The position numbers and the translations under genes are program-made. A DNA stretch of 62,052 nucleotides, from positions 1-62,052 of the forward strand of contig JARBJD010000396.1 in the NCBI GenBank assembly GCA_033064195.1, in the 5' to 3' direction. The notes under the pieces are model-generated. The model worked only from the letters and a program-made list of their open reading frames with translations. It was not told the origin of the DNA and did not search any database. How positions within the stretch are numbered: the first letter of the stretch is position 1; each line of letters starts with the position of its first letter. This DNA comes from Blattamonas nauphoetae. Taxonomy: Eukaryota; Preaxostyla; Oxymonadida. Below, piece by piece: positions 46,333-58,780 of the stretch.

Positions 46333-49300
46333 ATGACATCCTCTCCACAAAGTACACTTCGTTCACTGTTCCTCGAAAACAATCCGACAGTTTGGATTTC
46401 ATTGGTGATGTATTGTTTCAGGAACTGATTCGTCTCTTCATTGAATTAGTGGTTGCAGAAATTCTTGTGAAAACTCGCATATCAGAATGTAGTGATATGA
46501 ATAAAGAAGATATTGTTGTGACACCACAATTTCATGTTGGAATAAGTGTGTAGTTCACCTTCTGCTTTTCTCTTCTGTTTTCAGAGATTGATCCATCAGA
46601 TTGGGATGCCGTTCGCAAAAGAATATCCAGACCATCTATATTCTCCGGCGATCTGCTGGAATCTCCTTCACTGACATCTGTTCTGTGGGAGTTGTCGCGT
46701 GAAATGATTTCGATTGTTCGTTCAGTGATCTCGGCAGAATCGACTGTTGATCCGACGTGGCTGACGATGCCACAGCATCTCCATCATTTCATTGTGGCGA
46801 TGGAAGAGTTCTCCGAGCATTGTCCGTCGAGTCTTCAGAGTCTGCATCATCCTCTCTTCGTTTGTGGATTCCGGAATCTGGTAATCGAAATCTTCTCCAA
46901 CACAACAAATTCAATTGTATTGATGGATGTTTCATCTGATCCTCACCGATTCACACTCAGATTTCTCTCGCCTGGGCATCCTGACAACAATTGGATTTTG
47001 GACGAAATTGTCAACTCGATTCTCGCCTTTGACACATCTAACCCATCCAACCATAACACATCACATCTTTCTCTTCCTAACACGCACTCTCCTTCTCATC
47101 TGAACCTGGCTGATTTCACATCATTTTTGGTGTTGTCGCCACTGCAAATTCCCTGCTCAGTTTGTTTTTCTTGTTTTGTGACTGTTTTCAGCTGATTTTG
47201 AAATGGTTTGTGGAGCTTGTGCTGTCGTTGGCAACTGGATACCACTGCAAGTCCCGTGGGGTCGTTTTGACGAAGGAAGACATTGTGGTCGATCGCTCCT
47301 TCTCTTTCCATATCCAATCCACATCAACAGACTCTCCCCTCCTTCTCCACCCTCCTTCCACCTTCGCTTCCGATCTTCGCCTTTTGACCTCCTATTTCGA
47401 TGACTTCCTGGAATCTCTCCAATCGTGCGATCGACTCCTCCCTCCTCCGGAATTTCGAAATAAAGACATTTGGACCATCATCTCACTAACATGTGTGCGT
47501 CATCTCGCGCAGCGAGGACTTCTGAGCTGCGAGGGACTCACCCAACAAGATCTGCTCCAACTCATCCAAAACCAACTCCTCTCCCATCTGCACAGTCTCA
47601 CCATCAACGATTCCTCTTTCTTCCCCCGAAACAGAATTGATAAGGATGGTGTAAGTCTCTACCTTGTAAACCCCCCTCTTGCTGTAATATTTAAACACGA
47701 TATTCTTCCATTCATTCATGCATTTAATCTCACCCTCCACTCTGAATCGTCAGCAAAGGAAGCTCTGATGCCAGTCTTTCATCGCTTGATGGAGATCGGA
47801 GAGGTTCTTCAGAGGTCATCAGGATCAGTCGAGTGGAGATGGTTTTTGCAGTTTGTGGAGGATCTGGCTGATGGGAAGATAGTTTATTCTGATTTGATGT
47901 TCCTCTCGGATGACGTGTTCATGTCACCTCTTCGAGAGATTCTGGAAGAAATGCAGAACCAGGTTGTGAACACTCCGAACTCTGAATCTGACAGATCGTG
48001 GACTCACTCGAACGTCTCTTCGTCGTTGTCGCTGTCTCGTTCAGGCTCGTCTGTTCCGTTTGACGCCGACCAACGATTCTTCACATCTGTGAACGAACGC
48101 CCACCATCGCCACCAAACTCAGCACTCTCGTTCTTTGGATCGGAAAGTGGAAACGAGATGCGAACCGTGTCTAATTCGGAGTCAACAGGCACTGGAACAT
48201 CGCAGTGGACGAACACGACACAATTGTCGTCGAAAGAGCGACTCTTCGTTGTGGAGACGATCCACACCATTTTGAGCAAACAGCCAAATTCTGATCGAAC
48301 ACCATCCACACTCGCTTCTCGCCCGTCGCCAAATCCTCCCCTCCAACCACTCTCCCACTCCCCTCTCTTCTTCTCATCTTCCATCTTCGACCTCGACGAC
48401 ACATCTCTCACCGCCTGCCTTGGCCAGCTTGCCCAACTTGCTCAGCAGGATCAGACCTCGAACCATTTTGAGCTGAGTCAGCAATTCGTGGATGGTCTGG
48501 TGAGCTGTCTGGGATCATCCAACACGATTCTGTCGAATTGTGCTCATCTCGTCCTAACTCGGAAGTTACCACTCTTCTTCCCCTTTGTTCAGTCACACAT
48601 CGCTTCTCTCGCCAAGACACTCTCCGATCGCACGTATGATGAAAGAAGTCTCGTCATCCAGGTCACGGGATGGGCTATTCAAGAAGGAATCGAAACCATC
48701 CGACTATCTGAAACCTTCATTCACCAAATCTGCAAACCCTACATTGTGGATCCACTCACGTTCTTCGATGCAGTCCGCATTCTGACTGACCCGAACCCCT
48801 TTCCATCTTTTCGACCGCACTCCCCTTCGCTCGTCCAGTCCTTTGAGACGTTTGTTGATACTTCGATTGACTTGGCTTCTTTTCTTTGGAAGGAATATGC
48901 TTCGAAAGACACACCTGATCATTTTCTCCGCAACGCATGTCTCAGTCTGTTTGTGTATCAAGCTTTCGCTTCATCTCATCGCAACAATCGGACATGCTCA
49001 GAAAAAGTTGTGGAACTTCTCTTCCGTCCAGACTTTTTTAAATTTGAGCTCCACTTTCTACATTACTAACCGATTCTGTTTGTTCAGACATTCCCATTCG
49101 AACTCATGATCGAGCGAAATATGCGATCTTGTCAATTTACAGAAATTCAGCGTTGTCTTCGCTGGTGGATGGACATTGTCACACATCATCCAATCCCTCA
49201 GCGCGATCTCTTCTCCACACTCCATCCTTTCTTCCTTCGCGGCTTCCACCAGATCCTTCTTTCTCCAGCCCCTCACTCCTCACCGGATTGGAATGAGACA

Positions 49301-50172
49301 TCTGAATGGAACACAGCCGGTCAAGATCTCTTTCTGATATTTGCACGATCACGAGCAGATTCCCTTCTTCCGGATCTGTTCCCAGTTGAGAATCTCCTCA
49401 CTCTCCGTGCTCAGATCCTCTCTGCAAATCGATGGAGTGACCATTTGATCGTTAATGACCTGAATGTGATCACTTTCTCCTCCTTCACTCCGTTTGGCGA
49501 GTGTCCTGCTCTCCGCTCGCTCTTCTCCATTCTGTGCCAACCTGGTGTTACATCGAATGGTCATGTGAACCTCGAGTTGTTGGAGCATGTCTCCATTGTT
49601 TCGTCTCACTCCCTCCCTCTCCACTTCGACAGCCCTCTTCTTGCTTTCGTTCGAACCGTCCATCCTCTCACTCACGCCTCACATGAAGATTGTCTTTTTT
49701 TGTTTGATATGATGACAGCGATCTCTGAATGGAATGACTTCACTCCTTCCTGGTCAGACACAAATGAACTCAACAGTCAACAAAGCCTGCTCAATCTCCA
49801 TCACGCTCCTCGCTTCGTTCTGAAGTGGCTTCATCCATTTCACTTGATGACCACGCTGAAGAATCTCCTGTTTGTTGTTCTCGTTGTTCATCGTCCTCTT
49901 CTTCTTTCAGATCGCTCTCTCCTGTTCAGGTGTCGCTCGCATTGCTGACTCTCTCTCGGGCGGTCGATGATTCATCGAAAGCGTGCGAGTGGCTGGTTCG
50001 TGCTGGTGCCGTTGATGTTGTTGTGGAGAGTGTGTGTCGCTCTCGGTTCTTGGAAGACTACGAACATGGCTGTGGGATCATCTGTGCCCTTCTCCGAGCG
50101 AGTGTTTCGACAACGAGAGTCGCTCACGTCACCAATTTCGACTTCTCTCAGATTCAATTCACAGCGTGGTGA
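46333..50172 (+). CDS. Alpha-solenoid (HEAT/ARM-like) protein, five introns
   Basis: ATG at 46,333 begins MTSSPQSTLRSLFLE. Proposed introns are 46,390-46,421 (32 bases), 46,546-46,584 (39), 47,160-47,191 (32), 49,007-49,087 (81, with a TACTAAC branch site) and 49,870-49,910 (41). The six exons total 3,615 bases, exactly 1,204 codons plus TGA, and no in-frame stop remains. The product is helical throughout (LIRLFIELVVAEILVK; ILFVVETIHTILSK-type helices), with a Ser-rich linker around SSLSLSRSGSSVPFD, and has neither signal peptide nor membrane span. It resembles large HEAT/armadillo-type scaffolds; I cannot name the family. The 49,007 donor (GTTGTG) is the weakest call. Confidence 0.7.
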
Positions 50173-50770
50173 CAAAACATCGAAGAGTCTCTGACTTCAA
50201 TCCAATGTCTGATCTCGATTGAATCAGAAAGGGGGAATCCGACGACAGGACGAACATTCATTCATCCATTCGGAAACAACTGTCCAAGACGACTGTTTGT
50301 TCATCCTGTGGATCAGAAGTGCATCAGAAAGAGCGAGATGAGAAAGGTCATCTTGGCTATTGTCGCAGAGGAGGGATTCTCTGATGTGAAGAGTGCAAAG
50401 GAACACAGCACCAATGAAGCTCTCGGCCATCCGGTCATCTCAACATTTCCAAATCCATCGACCAGAACGTCATCCCAATCGAACTCAATGAACTCATCGC
50501 AACTCGAAACCTCTAATTCAATCACCCCTTTTGCTTCACATTTCGAGGTGACATACGAAGAGAATGCTATCATGTTCTCGTGTTCGACAGGAGGAGTAGT
50601 CGATATCAGTCATGCAAACGGAAAAAAAAGAGGGTGAAATTCTATGTATGGAGAGCCTTTTGAGAAAGTTCTCGTCTGCCAGACGGATATGTTGAACAGA
50701 AAAGCAAACAACTGACAGTTCCTGTTATTATGGGTATGGATCCAATCAACGATTCAACATTTCGTTTCTG
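50173..50770. other. Intergenic with weak coding-like stretch
   Basis: A plus-strand frame at about 50,340-50,637 (MRKVILAIVAEEGFSD...) has no recognised domain and could be a remnant of an upstream exon. Confidence 0.2.
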
Positions 50771-51980
50771 ATGGAAACTTCATCAAGAGCAACCCACTCG
50801 ACGGATAAAGAAGCTGTTGAACCATTGTTTCTGAGAAAAGATCCGACTACCATCAAAACCATCGAAGAGTTCTCGCAAGGGTTTTGCTCACTTGTTGACT
50901 TCGTCAAGGAAGGAAGTCCTCTTAACGATGCAGCCACCAGACAAGCCTGTGCTCTTCTGAAGAGTCTCACACCCCAATACGCCAGTTTTATCACTGAGGA
51001 CCACATTCTGAAAGATCTTGTTCCAACATCGAATGGCTCCTGTGCTGGTTTTGTGAGATCTCTCATTCCACTCCTCACGTGCTCCAACGAATCACTAGTG
51101 ATCTCTACATTGTCATTTCTGGATAGAATTGTGGATCATACCCGTGATCTGACTCGCTTCGACATTGTTGATGCGCGACTTTTCTCTCTCCTCCCACACG
51201 CGTTTTTTCTGCAGGAAATGCATGTGAGGCCACACAACTTATTGTATTTGATTCGTATCGTGAATTCCTTCCTGCCCTTTTCAGACTTATTCGCACTCCA
51301 ATCAATCAGCCGACCACGGAAAAGATCAACGGAGAACTGTGTCCTGATCTTCCTTACCGAGTTTTTTTGATCTAGTCAAACCATTTCTCCATTTCGTGTT
51401 GAAGAACAGGCAGCAATTCGTCGAGTCACCCACTTCCCAACCGTTCTTTGAAATGATCGGAACGATGATCCAAAACTCACCAAACCTGGAACAGACGACA
51501 CAATTCTTTTTATCATCGTCTCTCGCTTTCACATGCACATACAGTCTCGCTCTCCCCGTATCGAGCCTCGCAACGATAAAACCTCTTCAGAGTGTCATGA
51601 ATAGCCTCAGAACGTGGTGGATCAACTCAACAATTATTCAAAAGCGAAAACAACAAATTTTGACCCAAATGTGTGCAGAAGGCTTGCTGGACGAGATCGA
51701 GCTCCACATGCGAAAAATCGTGTATTACTCCAGTGGCCATCCGTTTGTGCACCTTGGGGCAAGAACGATTAGCTTGATGAGTGGCAATCTCCCAATTGAG
51801 CCTGTTTGACATTCTGAAGTCGCTTTCGTTCGATATGGAGAAACAACAATCCCCAAAAAACCCAATCAGTATCACTGCTTGCACGGGCGTGGTGAAAGTG
51901 GAAAATGATGAAGAGTGGCTGTCTCCTCTGTCTGATCCCAAATTGACTTTTCGATCTAATCGTTTCATCTTCATTTAATC
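50771..51980 (+). pseudogene. Helical host gene, apparently frame-disrupted
   Basis: ATG at 50,771 (METSSRATHS) opens about 150 residues of helical sequence (GSPLNDAATRQACALLKSL, GFVRSLIPLLTCSNESLV), typical of a large oxymonad alpha-solenoid family. The frame then changes around 51,270-51,295 and again in a run of seven T at 51,362-51,368; sequence beyond it (FDLVKPFLHFVLKNRQQF) continues the same protein. It stops at 51,807-51,809, with more related sequence in another frame to about 51,978. Either a short intron plus a base-call error in the T run, or a pseudogene. Confidence 0.45.
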
Positions 51981-52175
51981 CTCATTTTCTTCGATCATTT
52001 TCACAAAGGATCTGGAGTTAACAAGAAAACTGGCAGAAGATCGTCCGGACAGATCATTGAAATGAAAACAGAGAAGAGAACTGGATGATTCAGAATGAAA
52101 TGTTCGAAAAGATTAAGCGTCTCAGTGTTCGGTCAATGCCCAACATGGGAAAGGGCAAAGAAGCAGAAGGAGGAG

Positions 52176-52560
52176 CTAAATCAATGTCAGATCGTAATCC
52201 GTTGGTTGCTGATCGATGTCCAGACGATCCTTGTCTTTATTTCGACGTCGACAGTAACAGACACAGACCGCACTCAGGACGACGACAACAACAACGAGTG
52301 TGACAATGACAACAACGATGATCCATCCAAATCTTTCCCACCACGACCGGAGTTCGACCTCCTTCCGAGAAAGGAGAGGCGAAGCAACACATTCCCCGCC
52401 GACTGACCAATGACGAGCAGCACACCCAGCGGCGACACAGGTTGATGTGTCGAATGTCGACGTGTCTGGCGAGCACGGATGTGCGGAGAGTGTGTTGTTC
52501 TTGTTCAGCTTGTTGCAGGTCGAGCTTTCTTTGAACATCCCAACATCGCATTTCCCGAAT
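52176..52560 (-). pseudogene. C-terminal piece of a type I membrane protein
   Basis: The minus strand encodes a cysteine-containing ectodomain tail (CDVGMFKESSTCNK, HPCSPD), a strong transmembrane segment (WIIVVVIVTLVVVVVVLSAV) and a basic/acidic tail (CYCRRRNKDKD...) ending in a stop at 52,176. The upstream part is missing: a dispersed repeat begins at 52,565. It could also be the last exon of a gene with an intron there. Confidence 0.5.
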
Positions 52561-52564
52561 TCGT

Positions 52565-52666
52565 GGGTAGGTCTAGACTCAGATCTGGAAAAGTCTAGAC
52601 GCAGATCTGCAGATCGGTCTAGGCGCAGATCCCGAAGTCTACACGCAGATCCGTCAATATTGTCTC
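52565..52666 (+). repeat. Dispersed GTCTAGACGCAGATCTG repeat, copy A
   Basis: About 100 bp beginning GGGTAGGTCTAG and made of four loosely repeated GTCTAGACGCAGATCTG-like units. Copies B and C are at 54,853 and 58,750. Confidence 0.8.
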
Positions 52667-53004
52667 TATTTTGGTTTATAATGTGTCTTTAATGAATGAA
52701 AGAGACGTAGAATAGATGTAAAAGAATAAAAAGAAGAGTTTCAATGAAAAAAAGAGAGTGATTGATGTGAAGACCCATCAACTGTTTCAATGGGTCGATC
52801 GTGGCCGCTGTCGAAAAATCGGCTTTTCTGAAACATCTTCAGAAAGAACACAGGTAAAACGGTTCATGTCTCCAAAAAGACAATAGTAACAGCTCCCAGT
52901 AACTGGATGATGAGTCCGGTGTTGTCTCCTTTCCAACTCCGAAGGATGGTGTGAACTCAATCAGCCTCGTCTCCCTCATACTCGTCAAACCACTCCTGCT
53001 GCAT

Positions 53005-54740
53005 TCAGCAAAGTTGGGCGTGCGTGCCCAGTCGATCGGCCTCTAATTGCAGTTTCCCCTTTCTGATTGGGAATTTCGTCTTCGCAGTCTCGTCCTGTCC
53101 CACATGCCACGCGTAGAAGTTGCCGCTGTTCTTCACCAGCTGCGTCTTGAAGGCACGCGGGATCTCCGGAATGGAGTTGACGTGGAGAGCTCGCATGGCT
53201 TCGAAGGCGAGAGCGACGGTGTTCGGATGGTCAACATCGACGACAGGTCGTGCATCGGCTTCGTGACGCTTTCGGGAAGGCCTGCTCCTTCGACCCTCCG
53301 AACGAGATGGACATGGGCGGGAGGGGAGAGTCATCGGGAACGGGGAGATGTTCAGCAGACCCGACGACGTCTTCGTCTTCACTGCTTTTGCTTCGGCCTC
53401 GTTGATGGCGTCGTTCGAGATTTAGTTCAGAAGAGGGTTGGGTCCGTCTATAATCAGCATTGTTTCCATTCGCTGTGGATTCGGCGTAAGATTGAATGAT
53501 GTTCTATGGAATGCTTCGTTGAGAAGCATCAAGAACGCAGCGTCGTGTTCGACGTTGTATCTTGTCCCAGCAGTACTCATGTCGAACGTGAATTGCTGCG
53601 TTGAGTCGAGGGCGACGGAGAGCGTGCTTGGGTTGGGAATCTGTGTTGGATCGACAATTCGTTCCTCGCTCGCTTTCTCGTTCGGCGATTCTCGATTCGT
53701 GCCCAAGTTGAGCAGCTGCATGAAGTCATCGCAGACAGGCGGGATGAGGAGGGACAGCGAGTGTGTGATGATCTGCACAGACACGAGGAACATCCGCCGT
53801 CGCCGCTGCGTGAGTGTCGGCATCGTCTGCGGCGGCGAAGGAAGCAGCACATCAGACTCCCACTCCTCATTCTCCGGCGGAGGAGGCGGTTCGGGATCGG
53901 AGTCGTCGCTTTCGAAGCGTGTGGCTGGATGTTGGACAAACGCGAGCCTCATGTCGCCTGAGATCTCTTCGGGGAGGCTGTCGTCCAGCGGAGGTGTGCT
54001 TCGTCCTGCGGTGAATTGTTGCGGAGTGGCAGGAGTGGGCTGGCGGACGATGCTCATTCGGAGTGACTGGCGCGGATTGAACAGTCGCAATGGCGGGCTT
54101 GCTGTTGGACTGGTCCGAGCAGTCTCTACCGAGGGTTAAGGATTCTGACGCTGATTGAGCCTTGTGGCTGTTCGTCGGGCTCTTGAAGACGAACGGAAGA
54201 TCAAACTTCGACTTGAATTCCTTCCCCAGCGGACCTGTCGATTTGTGTCCCTTCGAGAACGACAGTGTCTGCTGCTTGGTGATGGTCTCGTAGGACAACA
54301 TGACGAAGGATAGGAGGTGGAAGAGCGTCGACGTGAAGCTAGCGAGGAATGGGTGCGAGAAGGGTGTCTTGAGGATGTCCGAATTTGTCTGACGCTGCGT
54401 CAAGACATCCAAATACCGACGAGCAGCGGAGAGAACACGATGCAGTACAATCGGTACAGAATGATGACGCCGTCCTCGTCCACAAACTGTTCGATGAGCG
54501 AGCGTTCACTTGGTCCTACGATCTCGGAATTGGTGAATAGGAGTTTGAGTGCGTGCAGGATGGAAATTGATATTGAAGATGTTGCCCTGGTCATCGGGAG
54601 TGAAGGGGAGGGGAAGGGTGGGATCAACTGTGAGAAGGCAGATCAGTGTTTGCAGACAGGCCGCTGTGAGAGGGCTCAGCCAACGAGACGAGGTGCGAGG
54701 GTCGGAGTGGAAGGGTATTTTTCTGAAGGAGTGTTCCATC
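53005..54740 (-). pseudogene. GC-rich host gene remnant, unidentified
   Basis: Minus-strand coding-like stretches: LQTLICLLTVDPTLPLPF, SLIEQFVDEDGVIILYRL, LASFTSTLFHLLSFVMLSYE, a proline-rich acidic linker (DSDPEPPPPPENEEWE), MFLVSVQIITHSLSLLI and RALHVNSIPEIPRAFK. They fall in different frames, with an in-frame TAA at 53,422-53,424 and a TGA at about 53,002-53,004. They are linked by too little sequence for normal introns in several places, so decay is likely. The G+C-rich style is like the locus at 1-1,860. Family not recognised. It lies between dispersed repeat copies A and B. Confidence 0.4.
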
Positions 54741-54852
54741 CAATGTCACTCGCCCTCTATCGCAGCACCACAACTAACTTTCCCTCCTCCTTTTTCTCCT
54801 TCCTGACCTCCAGCTGCTGCGTCCGTGACTGGTCCGAACATCCTCCCTGGAC

Positions 54853-54953
54853 GGGTAGGTCTAGGCTCAGATCCGAAAAGTCTAGACGCAGATCTGCAGA
54901 TCCGTCTAGACGCAGATCTGAAAGTCTACACGCAGATCTGTCATTATTGTCTC
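54853..54953 (+). repeat. Dispersed GTCTAGACGCAGATCTG repeat, copy B
   Basis: About 90% identical to copy A over its full length and in the same orientation. The downstream sequence (TTATTGTCTC) is also similar. Confidence 0.8.
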
Positions 54954-55269
54954 AATTTTTCACTATAAAACATCTAATATCAAAATAAGTGACGTGGAAA
55001 ACGAAGAATGTGTTGGTGACCTCTCATTTTTGAAATTGTTGCAGTAAATTGAAATCAGAGTTGATCTCCCTCACCGAGGGAGGATCCAGTGCACAGATCT
55101 TCACGGAGATTCTGGCAAGCCATGGCGATGTGCTGTCTTCCAAAACTGATAGAACGCTCGTTCAGATTTTGTATCCAATCTTCAGCTTTTCCTCATTCTT
55201 CACAGTGAACGCGATTGTCGATGCAGCTGCAGTGTCAGAACCGCCTTTTCTCGTGTTCCTTCCACAACC

Positions 55270-58200
55270 TCCATCTTCAGATTGTCCATTGTGCTCGTCT
55301 GGCCTTCTCCTGAATCGTCTCCACTTTGAAACTTGTTTCCAGTGTCTTCTCTTCTTTCTTCAGATGTTCAAATCCAAAGTCCAGCGAAGAACACGGCAAC
55401 TCCACCAGTCCACACACATCATTATCATCCCCATCGTCGTTCACTGTCAGCTTCTCTTCTGTCGACGTGGGGATACCAATAATACACCAGACTTCCTGCC
55501 ACCCCGTCCATCTCCCCAAAGAACAGATTCCGTTGCGCACGAGAAAAACGTCAGAGGCTCCAGCTTCGAGTCTCGTTCCAAATCATCTGATTCCAGGAAT
55601 ACAAGTGATCCGGTCGCGTTCGAGTTGATTTCCATGAATGGTGAGCCTTGTGTTGTCGACAGAACTCCCCATGCTTCGATGTAGAGCACTGTTCTGAGAG
55701 TCTCGTGAGTGAAACTCAGCTTTTGAATGGTGTGTCCACCAGCGTCAGTGTGCTCCCCTTCCTTGATCCATATCATTCAGTGGAGAATCTCCCAGCTCCG
55801 TGTCTGTGTCTGTTCCAATGTGTCACTTTTCCCAGCGACAGGACACCAGTTTCCACAGACACGAATGTTTTCATCGTCGTCGCTGGGACCAGCTTAAAGA
55901 TCATGTGCTTCAGTGTTGCTGTCTTCCCTTCAGCATTCACATCGATCCCAGCATCGCTCTTCTGAGTGATCGTCCGAATTTCAGCCTCCGAATGCGACTG
56001 AATCACCTCTTCATGTGTTATTCGCATCGTTTTCAGCAATTCCGAGTTCGCCTGCGTCTGAACTTCCTCAAACTCGTTCGTCTCTGCTAAGCGATATCCT
56101 GAATCCAGCGATGAGCAAGTGAAGCGATACGACCCACAGTTCGGATGGGTGCTTGCCTCATTCACGCTTGCGTTCAGCAGGATGCGAGTCACAGGCGGCT
56201 CCAGAGAATACATCAGCACAGATCTAATCTGTGTGGATAAAACGAGTCTTTCCATTGCGCTGCCTTGATCTGAGTGTGAGGACGTGATCCTGCAATGAAG
56301 ATCTTTTCATTGTCTGTGCTCGAATATTCACATTCGTCAAACGTTGTGTCGGTGAATGATATCGCTCCATTCGATTCGATCTTGATGATCTGTGTCACCG
56401 GAATCTTGTGTCTTCTCGACCATTTTCAGATTCTTGAAGGTCACGTTGTTGAGAAGGATCTCGGGCTCGGCGTTTGTGAACAAACTCAACAGCGGCTGGG
56501 CAAAGATTCCTTGATCTGCCAGCGATGAGTTGAACACGGTGATTTTGATTGTGATCGGCTGTGTTGTTGTTTTGTCAAACTGAATTTGTATGTCATCGCG
56601 CTCATCGCCATAATTCCCATGTTGTCCAACACCACCCACTCCATCATTCTCCAGCGAGATCAGCGAGCATTGGGCCAACGGGATCACGTTTAATTTCGTC
56701 ATTGTCATGGCTCCCTGGTTCTCCACTTCCTTCTCACTTTGTTCCTTTTCATCCTCCTGTTTCCCACACTCTTTCTCCTTCTTCAGTTCGGCTGCCATGT
56801 TCTGTTTGATGTTCTTTCTGAACATGGCGGTGTCGAGGATTAGACATTGCTTGTCTTTGATGGCTGAATATGGACCAAGTGGTTTTCTCTTTTTCGTTTT
56901 GGGTCAGTCGGAAAGACGATATGCTCGTTCACGTGCTTCCCTCTCCTTCGCTTTCTTCTCGTCTTGCTCCGCTCGCCACTGTTGTCGTTCTGCTTCGCGT
57001 TGTTCTTCTTCCTTCCTTTTCTTCTCCATCTTCGCTTCATGTCGCTCCTTCTTTCGTCTTTTCGCCTGATTCTTCCTTTTCAGCGTCAGAAGTGGATTCG
57101 AAATCAGTACCACGCACTGATCCTACTTTTCCACATTCTGTTTCCCCACATGTTCGTGTTGTCACAATTTCGTTTTCATTTTCGTTGGTTTCCCATTAAT
57201 GCATTGATTTCTTGTCCAACTGAGGATCGAAGCTGTTGCCTTCCTCCATTCCATATTCTTGTTGGTCTTCAAACACTTCCTCCTGTCCATCTTGTTCTTC
57301 AGGTTTGTTTCTTCGAGGAAATCCAATTTTTCTTCTGATGAGCGTGATTTCCGAGATTCGGAGCTTGATCTTTTGGATGTCCGATTGATTTCGAACTCCG
57401 GGACGATTTGTCTCCTTGAACTTTCTCCCGTGATTTGACTGAGTGTTTGCTGTCTTCTTCTTTTCTGCTTCTAATTCTGTCCCTTCTACTTGTTCATTGT
57501 CTTCAAATTGATCGTCTGTTTCTGCTTGTTCATCCACTGGTTCTACAAATTTCGCATCATCCTTAGAATTTTGTTCATTTTCTTGCATCTCGTTTTCTTT
57601 ATCGTTTGATTCTTCTTTTAGGTTAGTGCGCCAAATGAGCGCGTTTTGACTTCTGCTTCGATTTCTTCGTCTTCAACTTGGTCTTCTTCGAAATATTCCA
57701 CTTCTTCAGCATGTACATCATCTTCCTCCTGCAAATCTTCATGTTCAGATTCAGCTTGCTCATTTTCAGGACCGGTCGGGTCATGAACTTCATCGTCGAG
57801 ATGTTCGTTTTGACAACTTCATCATCATTGTTTTCTTCCCCATGTGCATTCTGTTAAGATCCGGTATCTTCGCATATTTCTTCATACTGTTCCTCAGCAT
57901 CTCTGCCTTCGCGTTCTGATTGCTCAAATTCTTGTAGGTTGTCATCGGCATCTCCATCGTCTTGTTCACCTCATCTTCAACTGCCTCTTCCTGTTTGTCT
58001 TCAGCATTGTCGTTTTCTTCAACTTTTTCCATTTCGCCAGTCTGTTCATGTTCGTTTTCTTCAACTTCTTCATTCTCTCCCATGCTTCGTGTTCCTTCAT
58101 CCTCCTTTTCTGCTTGTTCATATTCTCCTTCGATGTCCTCATCAACCTCAAATTGTTGGTCTTCATCCCTTCCCTTTTGTTTCCTTCGCATCGTCGCCTT
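55270..58200 (-). pseudogene. Broken repetitive surface-type protein gene(s)
   Basis: Minus-strand pieces in changing frames: an acidic Glu-rich region (EEVEENEHEQTGEMEKVEEN, 57,790-58,191), a Glu/Lys region at 57,196-57,588, a Lys/Arg/Glu coiled coil (KKRKEEEQREAERQQW, about 56,900-57,110) and beta-helix-like sequence (ILLNNVTFKNLKM; ISFTDTTFDECEYSS; DDNDVCGLVELPCSSLDFGF) down to 55,270. The last phrase is typical of oxymonad repetitive surface proteins as I remember them. Several frame changes indicate one or two decayed genes rather than an active one. The region 55,049-55,684 on the plus strand is a shadow. Confidence 0.45.
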
Positions 58201-58749
58201 TCTTGGTCGTTCTCACAATGTTGTACTGTTTTCGCTATTCTGGACGTTCTGTTTCAATTCTTCCTCTTTTCTGTAAGTAGAAATTCTCAGTTGTGATCGG
58301 ATTCGAATACTGAGTGACCACCGTCCGTCGAGGCTGTCGATGGGAGCTGGAGTTGACTTTTCAGACGGAACATAGTGGAGGATGGGCTCGAGATCAAGGA
58401 AAATGAACTTGAATATCAGGGAAGAGAGGTGAAATGACCAAATGGAATGCATACTTCGGTCTGGGTAGTGGAGAATTAAATGCCGGCGGTGTAGAGAAGA
58501 TGGAGAGTCGGGAGGGCTATATGTTCGTGAATCCGACGACAAAGTTCCGGAAAAATGTCTGGAAGGGTCTCTCATTGTAAGACGCGTTAATGGGAAGGAA
58601 CAGTCCGAGATCAACCCAGGATCTCTTTGACCACGATGAACCCAGATTGTAAAAAGTCAGAGAGTAAGAAATGAGCAAAAAGTGGAAGTGATGTGGATAT
58701 TGAGGTGTTTGTTGAATAAAATGCGGTAAAGAATCGATAAGAACGAGTG

Positions 58750-58780
58750 TAATGACAGATCTGCGGGTAGACTTTCAGGG
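58750..58780 (-). repeat. Dispersed repeat, partial copy C
   Basis: The reverse complement contains CTGAAAGTCTAC, CGCAGATCTGTCATTA, matching the end of copy B. Confidence 0.65.

Noticed and set aside
46398-46421. A 17-base intron GTGATG...TTTCAG
   Set aside because: The 32-base alternative starting at 46,390 also keeps phase and matches the size of other introns.
55049-55684. Plus-strand gene at 55,049-55,684
   Set aside because: Shadow of minus-strand surface-protein sequence, which has recognisable phrases.
57844-58296. Plus-strand hydrophobic frames near 58,000
   Set aside because: Antisense of an acidic Glu-rich coding-like region, which produces Phe/Leu/Ser-rich artefacts.
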